Source of the DNA: Allobosea sp. Root381
GTDB taxonomy: Bacteria; Pseudomonadota; Alphaproteobacteria; Rhizobiales; Beijerinckiaceae
Length of the DNA stretch: 64,000 nt
NCBI RefSeq assembly: GCF_001429395.1
Contig: NZ_LMJT01000044.1
Location: 62,001-126,000, forward strand
Direction of reading: 5' to 3'
How positions within the stretch are numbered: the first letter of the stretch is position 1; every line of letters begins with the position of its first letter. Below, piece by piece: positions 18,139 to 26,771 of this stretch. Below the pieces are notes generated by a model. It did not search any database, was not told the origin of the DNA, and saw only the letters and a list, made by a program, of their open reading frames with translations. Made by a program: the position numbers and the translations under genes.

Positions 18139-20346
18139 ATGGCCACGCAGCAGGATCTCTCGGTGTTCGTACGCCACGGCGCGGACGGCGTCGCGGGCAT
18201 GGAGCTGGCGGTCGAGGGCATCCGCTGCGCCGGCTGCATGCAGGCGATCGAGAGCGGGCTCGGGCGCGACGCCGCGATCCTGAAGGCGCGCGTCAACCTC
18301 GCTCTGAAGCGCGTCACGGTCGAGTGGCGCGAGGGCGCGCTTCGGCCCGAGGGCGTGATCGAACGCCTGGCCGCGCTCGGCTTCAAGGCCTATCCCTTCC
18401 TGCCCTCCGCCGAGCGCGACAGCATCACGCAGGAAGAGAAGCGACTGCTGCGCTACCTCGCGGTCGCCGGCTTCGCCTCGATGAACATCATGCTGCTCTC
18501 GGTCTCGGTCTGGTCCGGCAACAGCAGCGACATCAGCCCCGTTACGCGGGACTTCTTCCATTGGCTGTCCGCCCTGATCGCGCTGCCGACGGCAGCCTAT
18601 TCCGGGCGCCCCTTCTACGAGAGCGCGATGCGCGCGCTGCGGGCCGGCGCCGTCAACATGGACGTCCCGATCACGCTTGGCGTCGTGCTGGCGCTCGGCA
18701 TGTCCGTGGTCGAGACCGCCAACCATTCCCAACACGCCTATTTCGACGGCGTGACGATGCTGCTCTTCTTCCTGCTCATCGGCCGCTATCTCGACCAGCT
18801 GATGCGCCGCCGCACGCGCGACCTCGCCGGCAACCTCGCCGCGCTCAAGGCCGAGACCGCGACGCGCCTCGCCGCCGACGGCACGACGACCATCGTCCCG
18901 ATCGCGGCCGTCGCCCCGGGCGACCTCGTGCTGGTGCAGCCGGGCGAGCGGGTCTGCGTCGACGGCGTGGTCGAGAGCGGCCGTTCCGAGATCGACCGCA
19001 GCCTCGTCACCGGCGAGACCGCGCCCGCCCCGATCACCGCCGGCGGCCAGGTCCATGCCGGTACGATGAACCTCTCCGGCGCGCTCACCGTCCGCGTCGA
19101 GGCCGCCGGCACCGGCACGCTGCTCGACGAAATCGACAAGCTGATGGCCCAGGCCGTCGAAAGCCGCTCGCGCTATGTCCGCCTCTCGGACCGCGCCGCC
19201 AGGCTCTATGCGCCGGTCGTCCACACCATCGCCTTCGTCACGGTCGTCGGCTGGATCGCTTTCGGACTGGCCTGGCAGCAGGCGCTGATCATCGCGATCA
19301 CCGTGCTGATCATCACCTGCCCCTGCGCGCTCGGCCTCGCCATCCCGGCGGTCCAGGTGGTCGCCGCCTCGGCGCTGTTCCGCCGCCAGGTCATGCTGAA
19401 GGAGGGCGACGCCCTCGAGCGGCTCGCCGAGGCCGACCTCGTCGTCTTCGACAAGACCGGCACCCTGACCCTGCCCGAGCCCGAGCTGCTCAATTGCTGC
19501 GCGATCGCTCCCGAAACGCTCCGGGTCGCCGCCGGCCTCGCCGCGGCGAGTCGCCACCCGCTCGCCCAGGCGATCAGCCGCGCCGCCGAAAACCCGGCTC
19601 CCGTAGCCGACACGCAGGAGCATCGCGGCGCTGGGCTCGCCGCCATGGTCGAGGGCGAGGAGATGCGCCTCGGCAGCGCCGCATTCTGCGAGACCGAAGG
19701 CCTTGCCGCGCAGGTCGGTGCGGCCCATCCCACCGCCTCGCTCATCTGCTGGCGCCACGGCGAGACCTGCGCCGTCTTCGCCATCGGGCAGCGGCTGCGC
19801 CCGGACGCACTGTCGTCCATCCAGTCGCTCGGGCGGCTCGGACTCGAGGTGATGATCCTCTCCGGCGACCGCGACACCGCCGTCGCCGCCGTCGCGGGCG
19901 AACTCGGCATCGACAGCTGGAAGGCCGGACTGCGGCCGGACGAGAAGCTTGCGGTGCTGGATGCGCTCGCCGCCCGCGGCCGCAAGGTGCTGATGGTCGG
20001 GGACGGCCTCAACGATGCGCCGGCCTTGGCCAAGGCGCATGTCTCCATCTCGCCGATCAGCGCGACGCATCTCGCCCAGGCCGCCGCCGACATCGTCTTC
20101 CTCGGCGACAGCCTCGGTCCCGTCCCGGCCAGCATCAGGATTGCCCGGCAGGCGCGCGGGCTGATGATGCAGAACCTCTGGTTCGCGGTGCTCTACAACA
20201 TGGTCGCGGTCCCCATCGCAATCGCGGGGCTGGCGACGCCGCTCGTCGCCGCCGCCGCCATGTCCGGCTCGTCGCTTGTCGTGACCCTCAACGCCCTGCG
20301 GGCCGCCAAACGCCCGCCGGAAGCCAATGCGGAGGCCTCGGCATGA
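18139..20346 (+). CDS. ccoI: Copper-translocating P-type ATPase CcoI (FixI)
   Basis: 735-residue P1B-type ATPase. An N-terminal metal-binding domain has C30-A-G-C33; a CPC motif in the membrane (C394-P-C396), the phosphorylated Asp438 in DKTGTLT, and GDGLNDAPAL are all present. CcoI exports copper to the periplasmic side for CuB insertion into CcoN. Its stop overlaps the ccoS start (ATGA), showing translational coupling. Confidence 0.96.
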   Translation: MATQQDLSVFVRHGADGVAGMELAVEGIRCAGCMQAIESGLGRDAAILKARVNLALKRVTVEWREGALRPEGVIERLAALGFKAYPFLPSAERDSITQEEKRLLRYLAVAGFASMNIMLLSVSVWSGNSSDISPVTRDFFHWLSALIALPTAAYSGRPFYESAMRALRAGAVNMDVPITLGVVLALGMSVVETANHSQHAYFDGVTMLLFFLLIGRYLDQLMRRRTRDLAGNLAALKAETATRLAADGTTTIVPIAAVAPGDLVLVQPGERVCVDGVVESGRSEIDRSLVTGETAPAPITAGGQVHAGTMNLSGALTVRVEAAGTGTLLDEIDKLMAQAVESRSRYVRLSDRAARLYAPVVHTIAFVTVVGWIAFGLAWQQALIIAITVLIITCPCALGLAIPAVQVVAASALFRRQVMLKEGDALERLAEADLVVFDKTGTLTLPEPELLNCCAIAPETLRVAAGLAAASRHPLAQAISRAAENPAPVADTQEHRGAGLAAMVEGEEMRLGSAAFCETEGLAAQVGAAHPTASLICWRHGETCAVFAIGQRLRPDALSSIQSLGRLGLEVMILSGDRDTAVAAVAGELGIDSWKAGLRPDEKLAVLDALAARGRKVLMVGDGLNDAPALAKAHVSISPISATHLAQAAADIVFLGDSLGPVPASIRIARQARGLMMQNLWFAVLYNMVAVPIAIAGLATPLVAAAAMSGSSLVVTLNALRAAKRPPEANAEASA

Positions 20347-20567
20347 ACATCCTGGTGATCCTGTTCCCGCTCGCGCTCGGCCTCGGCCTGATGGGGCTCG
20401 GCGGCTTCTTCTGGTGCATGCGGAACGGCCAATATGCCGACCTCGAAGGCTCGGGCTGGCGCGTGCTGCAGGATGACGACCTGCAGCCGGGCGAGGCTGT
20501 GACGGAAAGTCCGTTTGAGGAAGGCAAGCTCCTGCCGGCGGTGTCGCAGACCTCCGCACTTCGTTGA
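20343..20567 (+). CDS. ccoS: cbb3-type cytochrome oxidase assembly protein CcoS
   Basis: 74 residues with one N-terminal membrane helix (ILVILFPLALGLGLMGLGGF), then the CcoS signature FFWCMRNGQYADLEG. Family members are often 50-60 residues; here an acidic C-terminal tail extends it. CcoS is required for cofactor insertion into cbb3 oxidase. It overlaps the end of ccoI by four bases and closes the operon. Confidence 0.93.
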   Translation: MNILVILFPLALGLGLMGLGGFFWCMRNGQYADLEGSGWRVLQDDDLQPGEAVTESPFEEGKLLPAVSQTSALR

Positions 20568-20660
20568 CAGGCAACGCGATCTGCAACATCTGAGGGGTCT
20601 CGCGGGACTTCGCTCAGCGCATGCTCCCGCCCTCATTCGCTGAAGGGCGTCGCGGGCCAG

Positions 20661-21677
20661 ATGACCCATGTTTCACCGCAACGCGTCCTGCTGACAGGCG
20701 CCGCCGGTTTCGTCGGCTTCCATGTCACGCAGGCGTTGCTGGCGCAGGGCGTCGAGGTGCTCGGCATCGACAACCTGACGCCCTATTACGACCCGGCGCT
20801 GAAGCAGGCCCGGCTTGACCGGCTGCTCACCCATAACGGCTTCGCCTTCGAACCGATCGACATCGCCGATCACCACGCGCTGCAGGCGGCCTTCGCCTCG
20901 TTCCGGCCCGATGTCGTTATCCATCTCGCGGCGCAGGCCGGGGTGCGTTACTCGCTCGACAATCCGCGCGCCTATGCGCATTCCAATCTCGACGGCTTCC
21001 TATCGGTGCTGGAAGCCTGCCGGCATCATCCGGTCCGGCATCTGGTCTATGCCTCGTCGAGCTCGGTCTATGGCGCAAATGCCAAGCTGCCCTTCAGCGA
21101 GCATGACGGCGCCGACCACCCGGTCTCGCTCTATGCCGCGACCAAGCGCGCCAACGAGCTGATGGCGCACAGCTATTCGCAGCTCTACGGCATTCCGGCG
21201 ACGGGCCTGCGCTTCTTCACCGTCTACGGCCCCTGGGGCCGGCCCGACATGGCCTATTTCAAGTTCACCAAGGCGATCCTCGAAGGCAAGCCGATCGAGG
21301 TCTATGCCGAGAGCGAGATGAGCCGCGACTTCACCTATGTCGACGACGTCAGCGAGGCGATCGTCAGGCTGGCGGCCCTGCCGCCGGAGCCGGCCGGACA
21401 GTCGAACGATCCCGCGACCGCAGCCGCCCCCTGGCGCATCTACAACATCGGCAACCACACGCCGGTCCGCCTCGACCGCTTCATCGCGGTGATCGAGGCC
21501 GCCTGCGGCCGGGCTGCGATCAAGCGGCATCTGCCGATGCAGCCCGGTGACGTGCGCGCGACCTATGCGAACGTCTCAGACCTGATGGCCCGGGTGGATT
21601 TCAGGCCGGACACGCCGATCGAGACCGGCATCGCCCGCTTCGTCGCCTGGTATCGCGAGTTCTACGGCGCCGCCTGA
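20661..21677 (+). CDS. NAD-dependent epimerase, UDP-glucuronate 4-epimerase-like
   Basis: 338-residue short-chain dehydrogenase/reductase of the extended type. The Rossmann motif GAAGFVG is at residues 13-19, and the catalytic Y158-x3-K162 with preceding SSSSVYG is intact. The region NLTPYYDPALKQARL resembles bacterial UDP-glucuronate 4-epimerases such as LpsL, which make UDP-galacturonate for lipopolysaccharide or capsule. It starts 93 bp after ccoS and is probably a separate unit. Its 3-prime end converges on the SMP-30 gene with a palindromic repeat between them. Confidence 0.88.
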   Translation: MTHVSPQRVLLTGAAGFVGFHVTQALLAQGVEVLGIDNLTPYYDPALKQARLDRLLTHNGFAFEPIDIADHHALQAAFASFRPDVVIHLAAQAGVRYSLDNPRAYAHSNLDGFLSVLEACRHHPVRHLVYASSSSVYGANAKLPFSEHDGADHPVSLYAATKRANELMAHSYSQLYGIPATGLRFFTVYGPWGRPDMAYFKFTKAILEGKPIEVYAESEMSRDFTYVDDVSEAIVRLAALPPEPAGQSNDPATAAAPWRIYNIGNHTPVRLDRFIAVIEAACGRAAIKRHLPMQPGDVRATYANVSDLMARVDFRPDTPIETGIARFVAWYREFYGAA

Positions 21678-21703
21678 ACGCCGCGCCGTCAAAGCCAGGT
21701 CGC

Positions 21704-21785
21704 CATTGCGAGGGGGCGCAGCCGACGAAGCCAGGGGCGGCAGAGCTCTACGTCCCCTGGATTGCTTCGCTTTGCTCGCAATGAC
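21704..21785. repeat. Interspersed palindromic repeat, family A copy 2
   Basis: Second copy of the element at 1519-1607. Arms CATTGCGAG (21704-21712) and CTCGCAATG (21775-21783) are perfect complements; the right half closely follows copy 1 through AGAGCTCT and CTGGATTGCTTCGCT. It fills the gap between convergent genes, so it could also act as a bidirectional terminator. Confidence 0.85.
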
Positions 21786-21795
21786 GTTCCGGCCC

Positions 21796-22887
21796 TCAGA
21801 CCGCGCCATGCGCCTCGACATAGAGGGCATAGAGCGAGTGGCTGCTCGCGAGGTAGAGCCGGTTGCCCTTCGGCCCGCCGAAGCAGAGATTGGCGCAGCG
21901 CTCCGGCAGGCGGATGAAGGCCAGCGGTTTGCCCGCCGGGCTGAACACCATCACGCCGTCGAGATCCTCGGGCTTGCCCCTCAGCGTGAAGACCTTGCGG
22001 CCGCTTGCATCCGTCGCCTCGGCATTGAGCGCGCCGTTGCTGCCATAGCCGCACCAGAGATTGCCGTCGCGATCGACCTTGAAGCCGTCGAGCGCACCGA
22101 AATCGGCGGCGTCGACCACCTTGGTCTTGTTCGACGCCTTGCCCTGCGCGTCGATGTCGAAGCTCCAGATGCTGCGGTTCGGCGTGCCGCGCCATTCCAC
22201 GACATAGAGTTTCTTCTCGTCCGGCGAGAATGCGAGGCCGTTGGGATTGACGAGATCGGTGACGACCGCGGTCAGCTTGCCGTCCTTGCCGATGCGATAG
22301 ACGTTCGTCGTCGCCTGCTCCGGCTTGGCCCGCGACCCTTCCCATTCGCCATTGATGCCGAACAGCGGATCGGTGAACCAGATCGTGTCGTCGGACTTCA
22401 CGACGATGTCGTTGGGTGCATTGAGCCGCTTGCCCTCGAAGGAATCGGCGAGAACGGTGATCTTGCCGTTCTTCTCGGTGCGGGTGACGCGCCGCGTCAC
22501 CGAATGCTCGCAGGTCAAAAGCCGCCCCTGCCGGTCGCGCGCATTGCCGTTGGCGAAGTTGGCGTTGTCGCGGAACACCGTGAACGTGTTCTTGACCTCG
22601 TCATATTTCATGATGCGGTTGTTCGGGATGTCGCTGACGACAACGTAGCGCCCCTCCGGGAAATAGGCAGGCCCCTCGGCCCAGCGCATGCCGCTGCCGA
22701 GCTGCTCCACCGTGCTCGAATAGATCCGGTACTTGGCGAAGCTCGGATCGAGGATCTCGACGGCCGGGTCGGGATAGCGTTGGTTCGGCTTGAATGGAAA
22801 GACCTGCGCGAGCGCCGGTGCGGCGATGGCGGTTCCCGCGGCGGCAAACCCGCCGGTGAGCAGGCGACGGCGTGACGTCTCGATCAT
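21796..22887 (-). CDS. Tat-exported SMP-30/gluconolactonase family protein
   Basis: 363 residues from ATG 22887, preceded by GGAGGGG. The N-terminus MIETSRRRLLTGGFAAAGTA is a twin-arginine signal, so the enzyme should act in the periplasm. The body is a six-bladed propeller of the SMP-30/gluconolactonase/LRE type (WAEGPAYFPEGRYVVVSDIP near residues 60-80; NDIVVKSDDTIWFTDP around 150). It probably opens an aldonolactone to the sugar acid. Together with the TctC protein, DapA-family enzyme and IlvD-type dehydratase nearby it fits a sugar-acid pathway. Confidence 0.87.
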   Translation of the reverse strand: MIETSRRRLLTGGFAAAGTAIAAPALAQVFPFKPNQRYPDPAVEILDPSFAKYRIYSSTVEQLGSGMRWAEGPAYFPEGRYVVVSDIPNNRIMKYDEVKNTFTVFRDNANFANGNARDRQGRLLTCEHSVTRRVTRTEKNGKITVLADSFEGKRLNAPNDIVVKSDDTIWFTDPLFGINGEWEGSRAKPEQATTNVYRIGKDGKLTAVVTDLVNPNGLAFSPDEKKLYVVEWRGTPNRSIWSFDIDAQGKASNKTKVVDAADFGALDGFKVDRDGNLWCGYGSNGALNAEATDASGRKVFTLRGKPEDLDGVMVFSPAGKPLAFIRLPERCANLCFGGPKGNRLYLASSHSLYALYVEAHGAV

Positions 22888-23081
22888 GTTTCCCCTCCGG
22901 ATGTTCTTCTGAGTTGCAGGCTTCTTGTCGTCCGTGCAGTCCATGCGGAGGCGCGCCGCGCCGGCAGCGTCCCCGTCAGCCCGATTCGGCCGGGCTCGCC
23001 GTCTTCATGCAAGCCCTCGGGAGCTTCGCGCTTGTCTCAAAAGCCGGCTGGCATCCCGGCTCGACGTGGCCCGGGCCGGGC

Positions 23082-23795
23082 TCAGGACCAGCTCGGCCGC
23101 CACTTCGCGAACTCGGCCTTGGTTTCGGCATCGGCCGGGTAGAGCCCGAAGATGCCCTGTCCCGCGCGCACCCGCTCGGAAACGAAGTCCTCATAGGCCG
23201 TCTGCTCATAAACCTCGGGCGCGATCTCGTTGGCGAGATGCGCCGGGATCACGCAGACGCCTTCGGCATCGCCGACGATGATGTCGCCGGGATAGACCGC
23301 GACATCGCCACAGGCGATCGGCGCGTTGATGTCGAGCGCGTGGTGGCGGATCAGGTTGGTCGGCGCGCTCGGGCGGTTGTGATAGGCCGGGATCGCCATC
23401 TCAGCGATCTCGGGGCTGTCGCGGAAGCCGCCATCCGTGACGATGCCGGCCGCGCCGCGCTGCATCAGACGCGACACCAGGATGCCGCCGGCCGATGCCG
23501 CGCGCGGGTCCTTGCGGCTGTCGATCACCATGACATGGCCGGGCGGGCAATCCTCGATGGCCCGGCGCTGCGGATGCTGCGTGCCCTCGAAGGTACCGAG
23601 ATGGTCCAGATCCTCCCGCGCCGGAATGTAGCGCAGCGTGAAGGCCTCGCCGACCATCGACTCCGCTTTCGGCCCCAGCGGCCGGACATCCTGGATGAAC
23701 TGGTTCCGGAAGCCGCGCTTGAACAGCGCGGTGGTCAGCGTCGCGGTCGAGACTCGCTTAAGCTTCTTGCGGTTCTCGTCGGTGAGGGCGGTCAT
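23082..23795 (-). CDS. RraA/HMG-aldolase family protein
   Basis: 237 residues from ATG 23795 (AGGAAAG upstream). It carries the RraA-like fold signature with the divalent-metal and catalytic motif GGILVSRLMQRGAAGIVTDG followed by GFRD, shared by 4-hydroxy-4-methyl-2-oxoglutarate aldolases and oxaloacetate decarboxylases. RNase E inhibition is less likely given the catabolic context. The gene lies between the SMP-30 lactonase and the TctC binding protein on the same strand and could supply an aldolase, decarboxylase or lyase step for a keto-sugar acid. Confidence 0.85.
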   Translation of the reverse strand: MTALTDENRKKLKRVSTATLTTALFKRGFRNQFIQDVRPLGPKAESMVGEAFTLRYIPAREDLDHLGTFEGTQHPQRRAIEDCPPGHVMVIDSRKDPRAASAGGILVSRLMQRGAAGIVTDGGFRDSPEIAEMAIPAYHNRPSAPTNLIRHHALDINAPIACGDVAVYPGDIIVGDAEGVCVIPAHLANEIAPEVYEQTAYEDFVSERVRAGQGIFGLYPADAETKAEFAKWRPSWS

Positions 23796-23820
23796 GTGCG
23801 GTTCTTTCCTGGAAGCTCGG

Positions 23821-23960
23821 CGAAGAGCCGAGCATTTCGTCAGCGTGAGTCGGATGGGGCGGCCGTCGAGAACCGGAGCGCAGCGTACTGAAGTACGTGA
23901 GCACCGGAAGCGCAGACGGTCGCCCCAGGCGGCCGCGATGGCGGAATGATCGGCTCTTCG
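23821..23960. repeat. 140-bp nested palindromic element
   Basis: Three sets of complementary arms share one centre near 23890: CGAAGAGCCGA (23821-23831) with TCGGCTCTTCG (23950-23960); GGGGCGGCCGTC (23856-23867) with GACGGTCGCCCC (23915-23926), one mismatch; and CGTAC-TGAA-GTACG (23884-23897). A direct repeat ACCGGAGCGCA (23872-23882) and ACCGGAAGCGCA (23903-23914) lies inside. It fills the gap between the tctC-like gene and the RraA-family gene on the same strand. Nature unknown: terminator/attenuator or mobile palindrome. Confidence 0.8.
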
Positions 23961-23961
23961 A

Positions 23962-24936
23962 TCACTCGATCCGGACGTTGGCCTTCTTGGCGACCGCGCC
24001 CCAGCGCTCGGTCTCGGCCGCGATATGCGCTGCAAACTGCTCGGAGCTCGAACCGACCGGGTCGACACCGAGCTTCTTCAGCTGCTCGATCACCGCCGGC
24101 TCCTTCATGATCGCCTGAACCTCGGCGGAGAGCTTGGCGACGGTCTCCTTCGGCACGCCGGCCGGCGCGAAGAAGCCGTGCCAGGAGCTGGCGTCGTAGC
24201 CGGGAACGAATTCGGAGAGCGCCGGCAGGTCCGGCGCCACGGCCAGGCGCTTCGGCGTGGCCGTGGCCAGCGCGCGGATCTTGCCCTCCTGCACATGCGG
24301 CCAGGCGATGGTAATGTTGTCGAAGCTGACCTGGATCTGTCCGGAGAGCAGGTCCTGCGTCACCTGCCCGCTCGAGCGGTAGGGCACATGCGCCATGTCG
24401 GTGCCGGTCTCGACCTTGAACAGCTCGGCGGCCATATGCGTCGAGGTGCCGGCGCCGGACGAGCCGAAGGAGTACTTGCCCGGGTTCTTCTTGAGCAGTT
24501 CGATCAGCTCGGGAACCGTCTTGGCCGGCAGGTCGATATTGACCATCAGGATGTTCGGCACGCTCGCGACCTGCGAGATCGGCGCGAAGTCCTTGACGTG
24601 ATCATAAGGCATCTTCGCATAGACACCCGGGTTGATCGCGTGGGACGAGACCGTGCCCATGCTCAGCGTGTAGCCGTCCGGCGTGGCGCGCGCGACGGCC
24701 GCCGAGCCCGTATTGCCGCCGGCACCTGGCCGGTTCTCGACGATGAACTTGCCGTTGAGGCGCGCGCCCAGCCGGTCGGCGAGGATGCGGCCGAGCAGGT
24801 CGGTCGTGCCGCCCGCGGCGAAGGGCACGATGATCGTCACCACCTTGTTGCCCGGATAGCTCGACTGCGCCAGCGCCGGACCAGCCAGCACCGCCAGTGA
24901 CGCGGCCGTAGCCAGCAGCGTTCTGCGATTCAGCAT
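23962..24936 (-). CDS. Tripartite tricarboxylate transporter substrate-binding protein (TctC/Bug family)
   Basis: 324-residue periplasmic binding protein with a signal peptide (MLNRRTLLATAASLAVLAGP, cut after ALA). Family signatures are ITIIVPFAAGGTTDLLGR-like residues at 33-51, and ENRPGAGGNTGSAAVARATP at about 67-86. TctC proteins deliver carboxylates to the TctAB membrane pair; no tctA or tctB is visible in the window, so it is either an orphan or works with a remote permease. It is divergent from a GntR regulator across an AT-rich palindromic region and is a likely target of that regulator. Confidence 0.92.
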   Translation of the reverse strand: MLNRRTLLATAASLAVLAGPALAQSSYPGNKVVTIIVPFAAGGTTDLLGRILADRLGARLNGKFIVENRPGAGGNTGSAAVARATPDGYTLSMGTVSSHAINPGVYAKMPYDHVKDFAPISQVASVPNILMVNIDLPAKTVPELIELLKKNPGKYSFGSSGAGTSTHMAAELFKVETGTDMAHVPYRSSGQVTQDLLSGQIQVSFDNITIAWPHVQEGKIRALATATPKRLAVAPDLPALSEFVPGYDASSWHGFFAPAGVPKETVAKLSAEVQAIMKEPAVIEQLKKLGVDPVGSSSEQFAAHIAAETERWGAVAKKANVRIE

Positions 24937-25024
24937 CTTCTCTCCTCCCGATCAATCGGCGCCGGATGGCACCGGTCTTCCTGCGCCGTTCATCGGCGCT
25001 TGCATGTCGCATAGCATATGATTC

Positions 25025-25049
25025 CAGATTTGAAATCTGAAATTTCAGA
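25025..25049. promoter_or_regulatory. Two overlapping perfect palindromes, probable GntR operator
   Basis: CAGATTTGAAATCTG (25025-25039) is a perfect 7-1-7 palindrome and TCTGAAATTTCAGA (25036-25049) is a perfect 14-base palindrome; they overlap by four bases. They sit in AT-rich DNA 90 bases before the tctC-like start and about 105 before gntR. GntR/FCD regulators bind short palindromes in divergent promoters, so this is the best operator candidate. Confidence 0.65.
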
Positions 25050-25154
25050 CTTGCTCACGCTTGCCCTTTGTGGTGTGTGATGCGGTGATGGCGCCGGGAA
25101 GGAGCGGCCGCGAACGGATTCGCGGCGGCTGCCGCAGCGCCTGTCGGAACTGAA

Positions 25155-25859
25155 ATGTCTGAAGCCCTGACGATCGAACCTGTCGCCCCGCATCTGCTGC
25201 GCTCCCTGCGCGAGCATGTGCATGAGCGGCTGCGCCGGGCGATCGTCGCCGGCCGGTTCCGCAACGGCGAGCGGCTGAACGAGCGCCATCTGGCCGAGAT
25301 GCTCGGCGTCAGCACCACCCCTGTAAAGGACGCGATCCGCAAGCTGGAAAGCGAGGGGCTGGTGCGGACCGAGGCCCGACGCGGCGTCTTCGTCGAGTTC
25401 TCGGCCCGTCAGGCGCTCGAGATGGCGCTGGGCCGCGCGGCGCTGGAAAGCGTGATGGCCCATATTGCCGCCAACCGGATGAGCCCGTCCGACGTCGCGG
25501 AGATCGCACGGCTGATCGAGGAGATGGCGCATGCGACCGAGCACAGTGCGCTCGAGGACCTGGTCACGCTGAACGAAGCCTATCACGGCGCGATCCACCG
25601 GATTTCGGGCTGCACCTATCTTGAGCGGCGCCTCGACGGCCAGCGCATGTACGATCACGCCCAGCGCATCGCGTTGCTGTCGGAACCGGCCGAGCGCGCC
25701 CAGGGTTTCGAGGAACACCGCAAAATCTTCGAGGCGCTCAGAGCCCGTGAGCCGGCGCTCGCGGAACAAAGAATGCGTCGACACATCGTCCGCTCGGCGA
25801 AAGCCCATGTGCGGCAGGTGTTCGGCGCCGATGCGGAAGGGTTGGATTATGACGAATGA
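25155..25859 (+). CDS. GntR family (FCD domain) transcriptional regulator
   Basis: 234 residues. The N-terminal winged helix-turn-helix spans about residues 15-80 (RLRRAIVAGRFRNGERLNER, HLAEMLGVSTTPVKDAIRKL), followed by an all-helical FCD ligand domain. FadR-subfamily regulators of this kind usually repress sugar-acid or organic-acid genes and are released by a pathway acid. Its stop lies inside the next coding region (11-bp overlap), so regulator and DapA-family enzyme are co-translated. Divergent from the tctC-like gene. Confidence 0.92.
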   Translation: MSEALTIEPVAPHLLRSLREHVHERLRRAIVAGRFRNGERLNERHLAEMLGVSTTPVKDAIRKLESEGLVRTEARRGVFVEFSARQALEMALGRAALESVMAHIAANRMSPSDVAEIARLIEEMAHATEHSALEDLVTLNEAYHGAIHRISGCTYLERRLDGQRMYDHAQRIALLSEPAERAQGFEEHRKIFEALRAREPALAEQRMRRHIVRSAKAHVRQVFGADAEGLDYDE

Positions 25860-26763
25860 CAAGGTGCGGACCGCGGTCCGCGGCATTTCGGGCGTGCATG
25901 TCACGGCCTGGAAGGCCGACGGCGAGGCCGATTGGGCGCTGACCGGAAGGATCGTGCGCGGGATCGCCGAGGCCGGCATCCACAACATCGTTTCGGCCGG
26001 CAACACCGGCGAGTTCTATCCGATGACGGCCGAGGAGGTTCAGCGCTGCCATGCGGTCGCGGCCGAGGCCGCCGCCGGCAAGGCGCTGGTCACCGCCGGC
26101 ATCGGGAGGTCTCTGCGCGAGGCCATCGCGACCGGCAGGCTCGCAGCGACGGCTGGCTGCGACGCGGTGATGGTCCACCACCCGCTCGACCCCTTCGCCG
26201 CGCCGCAATCGCAGGCGGACTACTTCCTCGCCATAGCGGACGCGCTGACCATTCCGGTGGTCGCCTATATCCGCTCCGAGGCGATCGGCGTGAAGGACCT
26301 CGCCCGCGTCGCGACCCATGCCAATGTCGCGGGCGTGAAGTTCGCGTCCACCAGCATGATGCTGCTGGCCGATTGCGTGCGCGAGACCGAAGGCACCTCC
26401 GCCAACTGGATCTGCGGCCTCGCCGAGGGCTGGGCGGCGCCGTTCTACGCGCTCGGCGCGCGCGGCTTCACCTCGGGCCTGATCAACGTCGCGCCCGAGC
26501 GTTCGCTCGCGGTCTGGCGCGCACTGGAGGCCGGCGACTACGAGACTGCCCGCCGCGAGGTCGACGCCATCGCCGGCTTCGAGAAGCTGCGCACGAAATA
26601 CGGCAACGGCGCCAACGTCACCGTGGTCAAGGAGGCGCTCGGCCTTCTCGGCACGAAGGTCGGCCCGGTACGCCTGCCCGGCCTGCCGGAGCTGAACGAG
26701 GCCGAGCGCACGGAGCTGCGCGCCATCGTCGGCAGCTGGGGCGCGGCCAAGGCGGCGGAATGA
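25849..26763 (+). CDS. Dihydrodipicolinate synthase (DapA) family aldolase/dehydratase
   Basis: 304-residue class I aldolase-type TIM barrel. The Schiff-base lysine is K164 in AGVKFAS and the catalytic tyrosine is Y140 in VVAYIRS; the SAGNTGEFYPMT substrate loop near residues 45-56 replaces the GTTGE seen in true DapA. The context (GntR regulator, IlvD/Edd dehydratase, SMP-30 lactonase) argues for a 2-keto-3-deoxy sugar-acid aldolase or dehydratase rather than lysine biosynthesis. ATG 25849 overlaps the gntR end by 11 bases; an open frame upstream to 25621 is a shadow inside gntR. Confidence 0.88.
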   Translation: MTNDKVRTAVRGISGVHVTAWKADGEADWALTGRIVRGIAEAGIHNIVSAGNTGEFYPMTAEEVQRCHAVAAEAAAGKALVTAGIGRSLREAIATGRLAATAGCDAVMVHHPLDPFAAPQSQADYFLAIADALTIPVVAYIRSEAIGVKDLARVATHANVAGVKFASTSMMLLADCVRETEGTSANWICGLAEGWAAPFYALGARGFTSGLINVAPERSLAVWRALEAGDYETARREVDAIAGFEKLRTKYGNGANVTVVKEALGLLGTKVGPVRLPGLPELNEAERTELRAIVGSWGAAKAAE

Positions 26764-26771
26764 AGACCGTC

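Noticed and set aside
18100-20589. 829-codon open frame on the minus strand
   Set aside because: Antisense to ccoI and ccoS; composition typical of a shadow frame.
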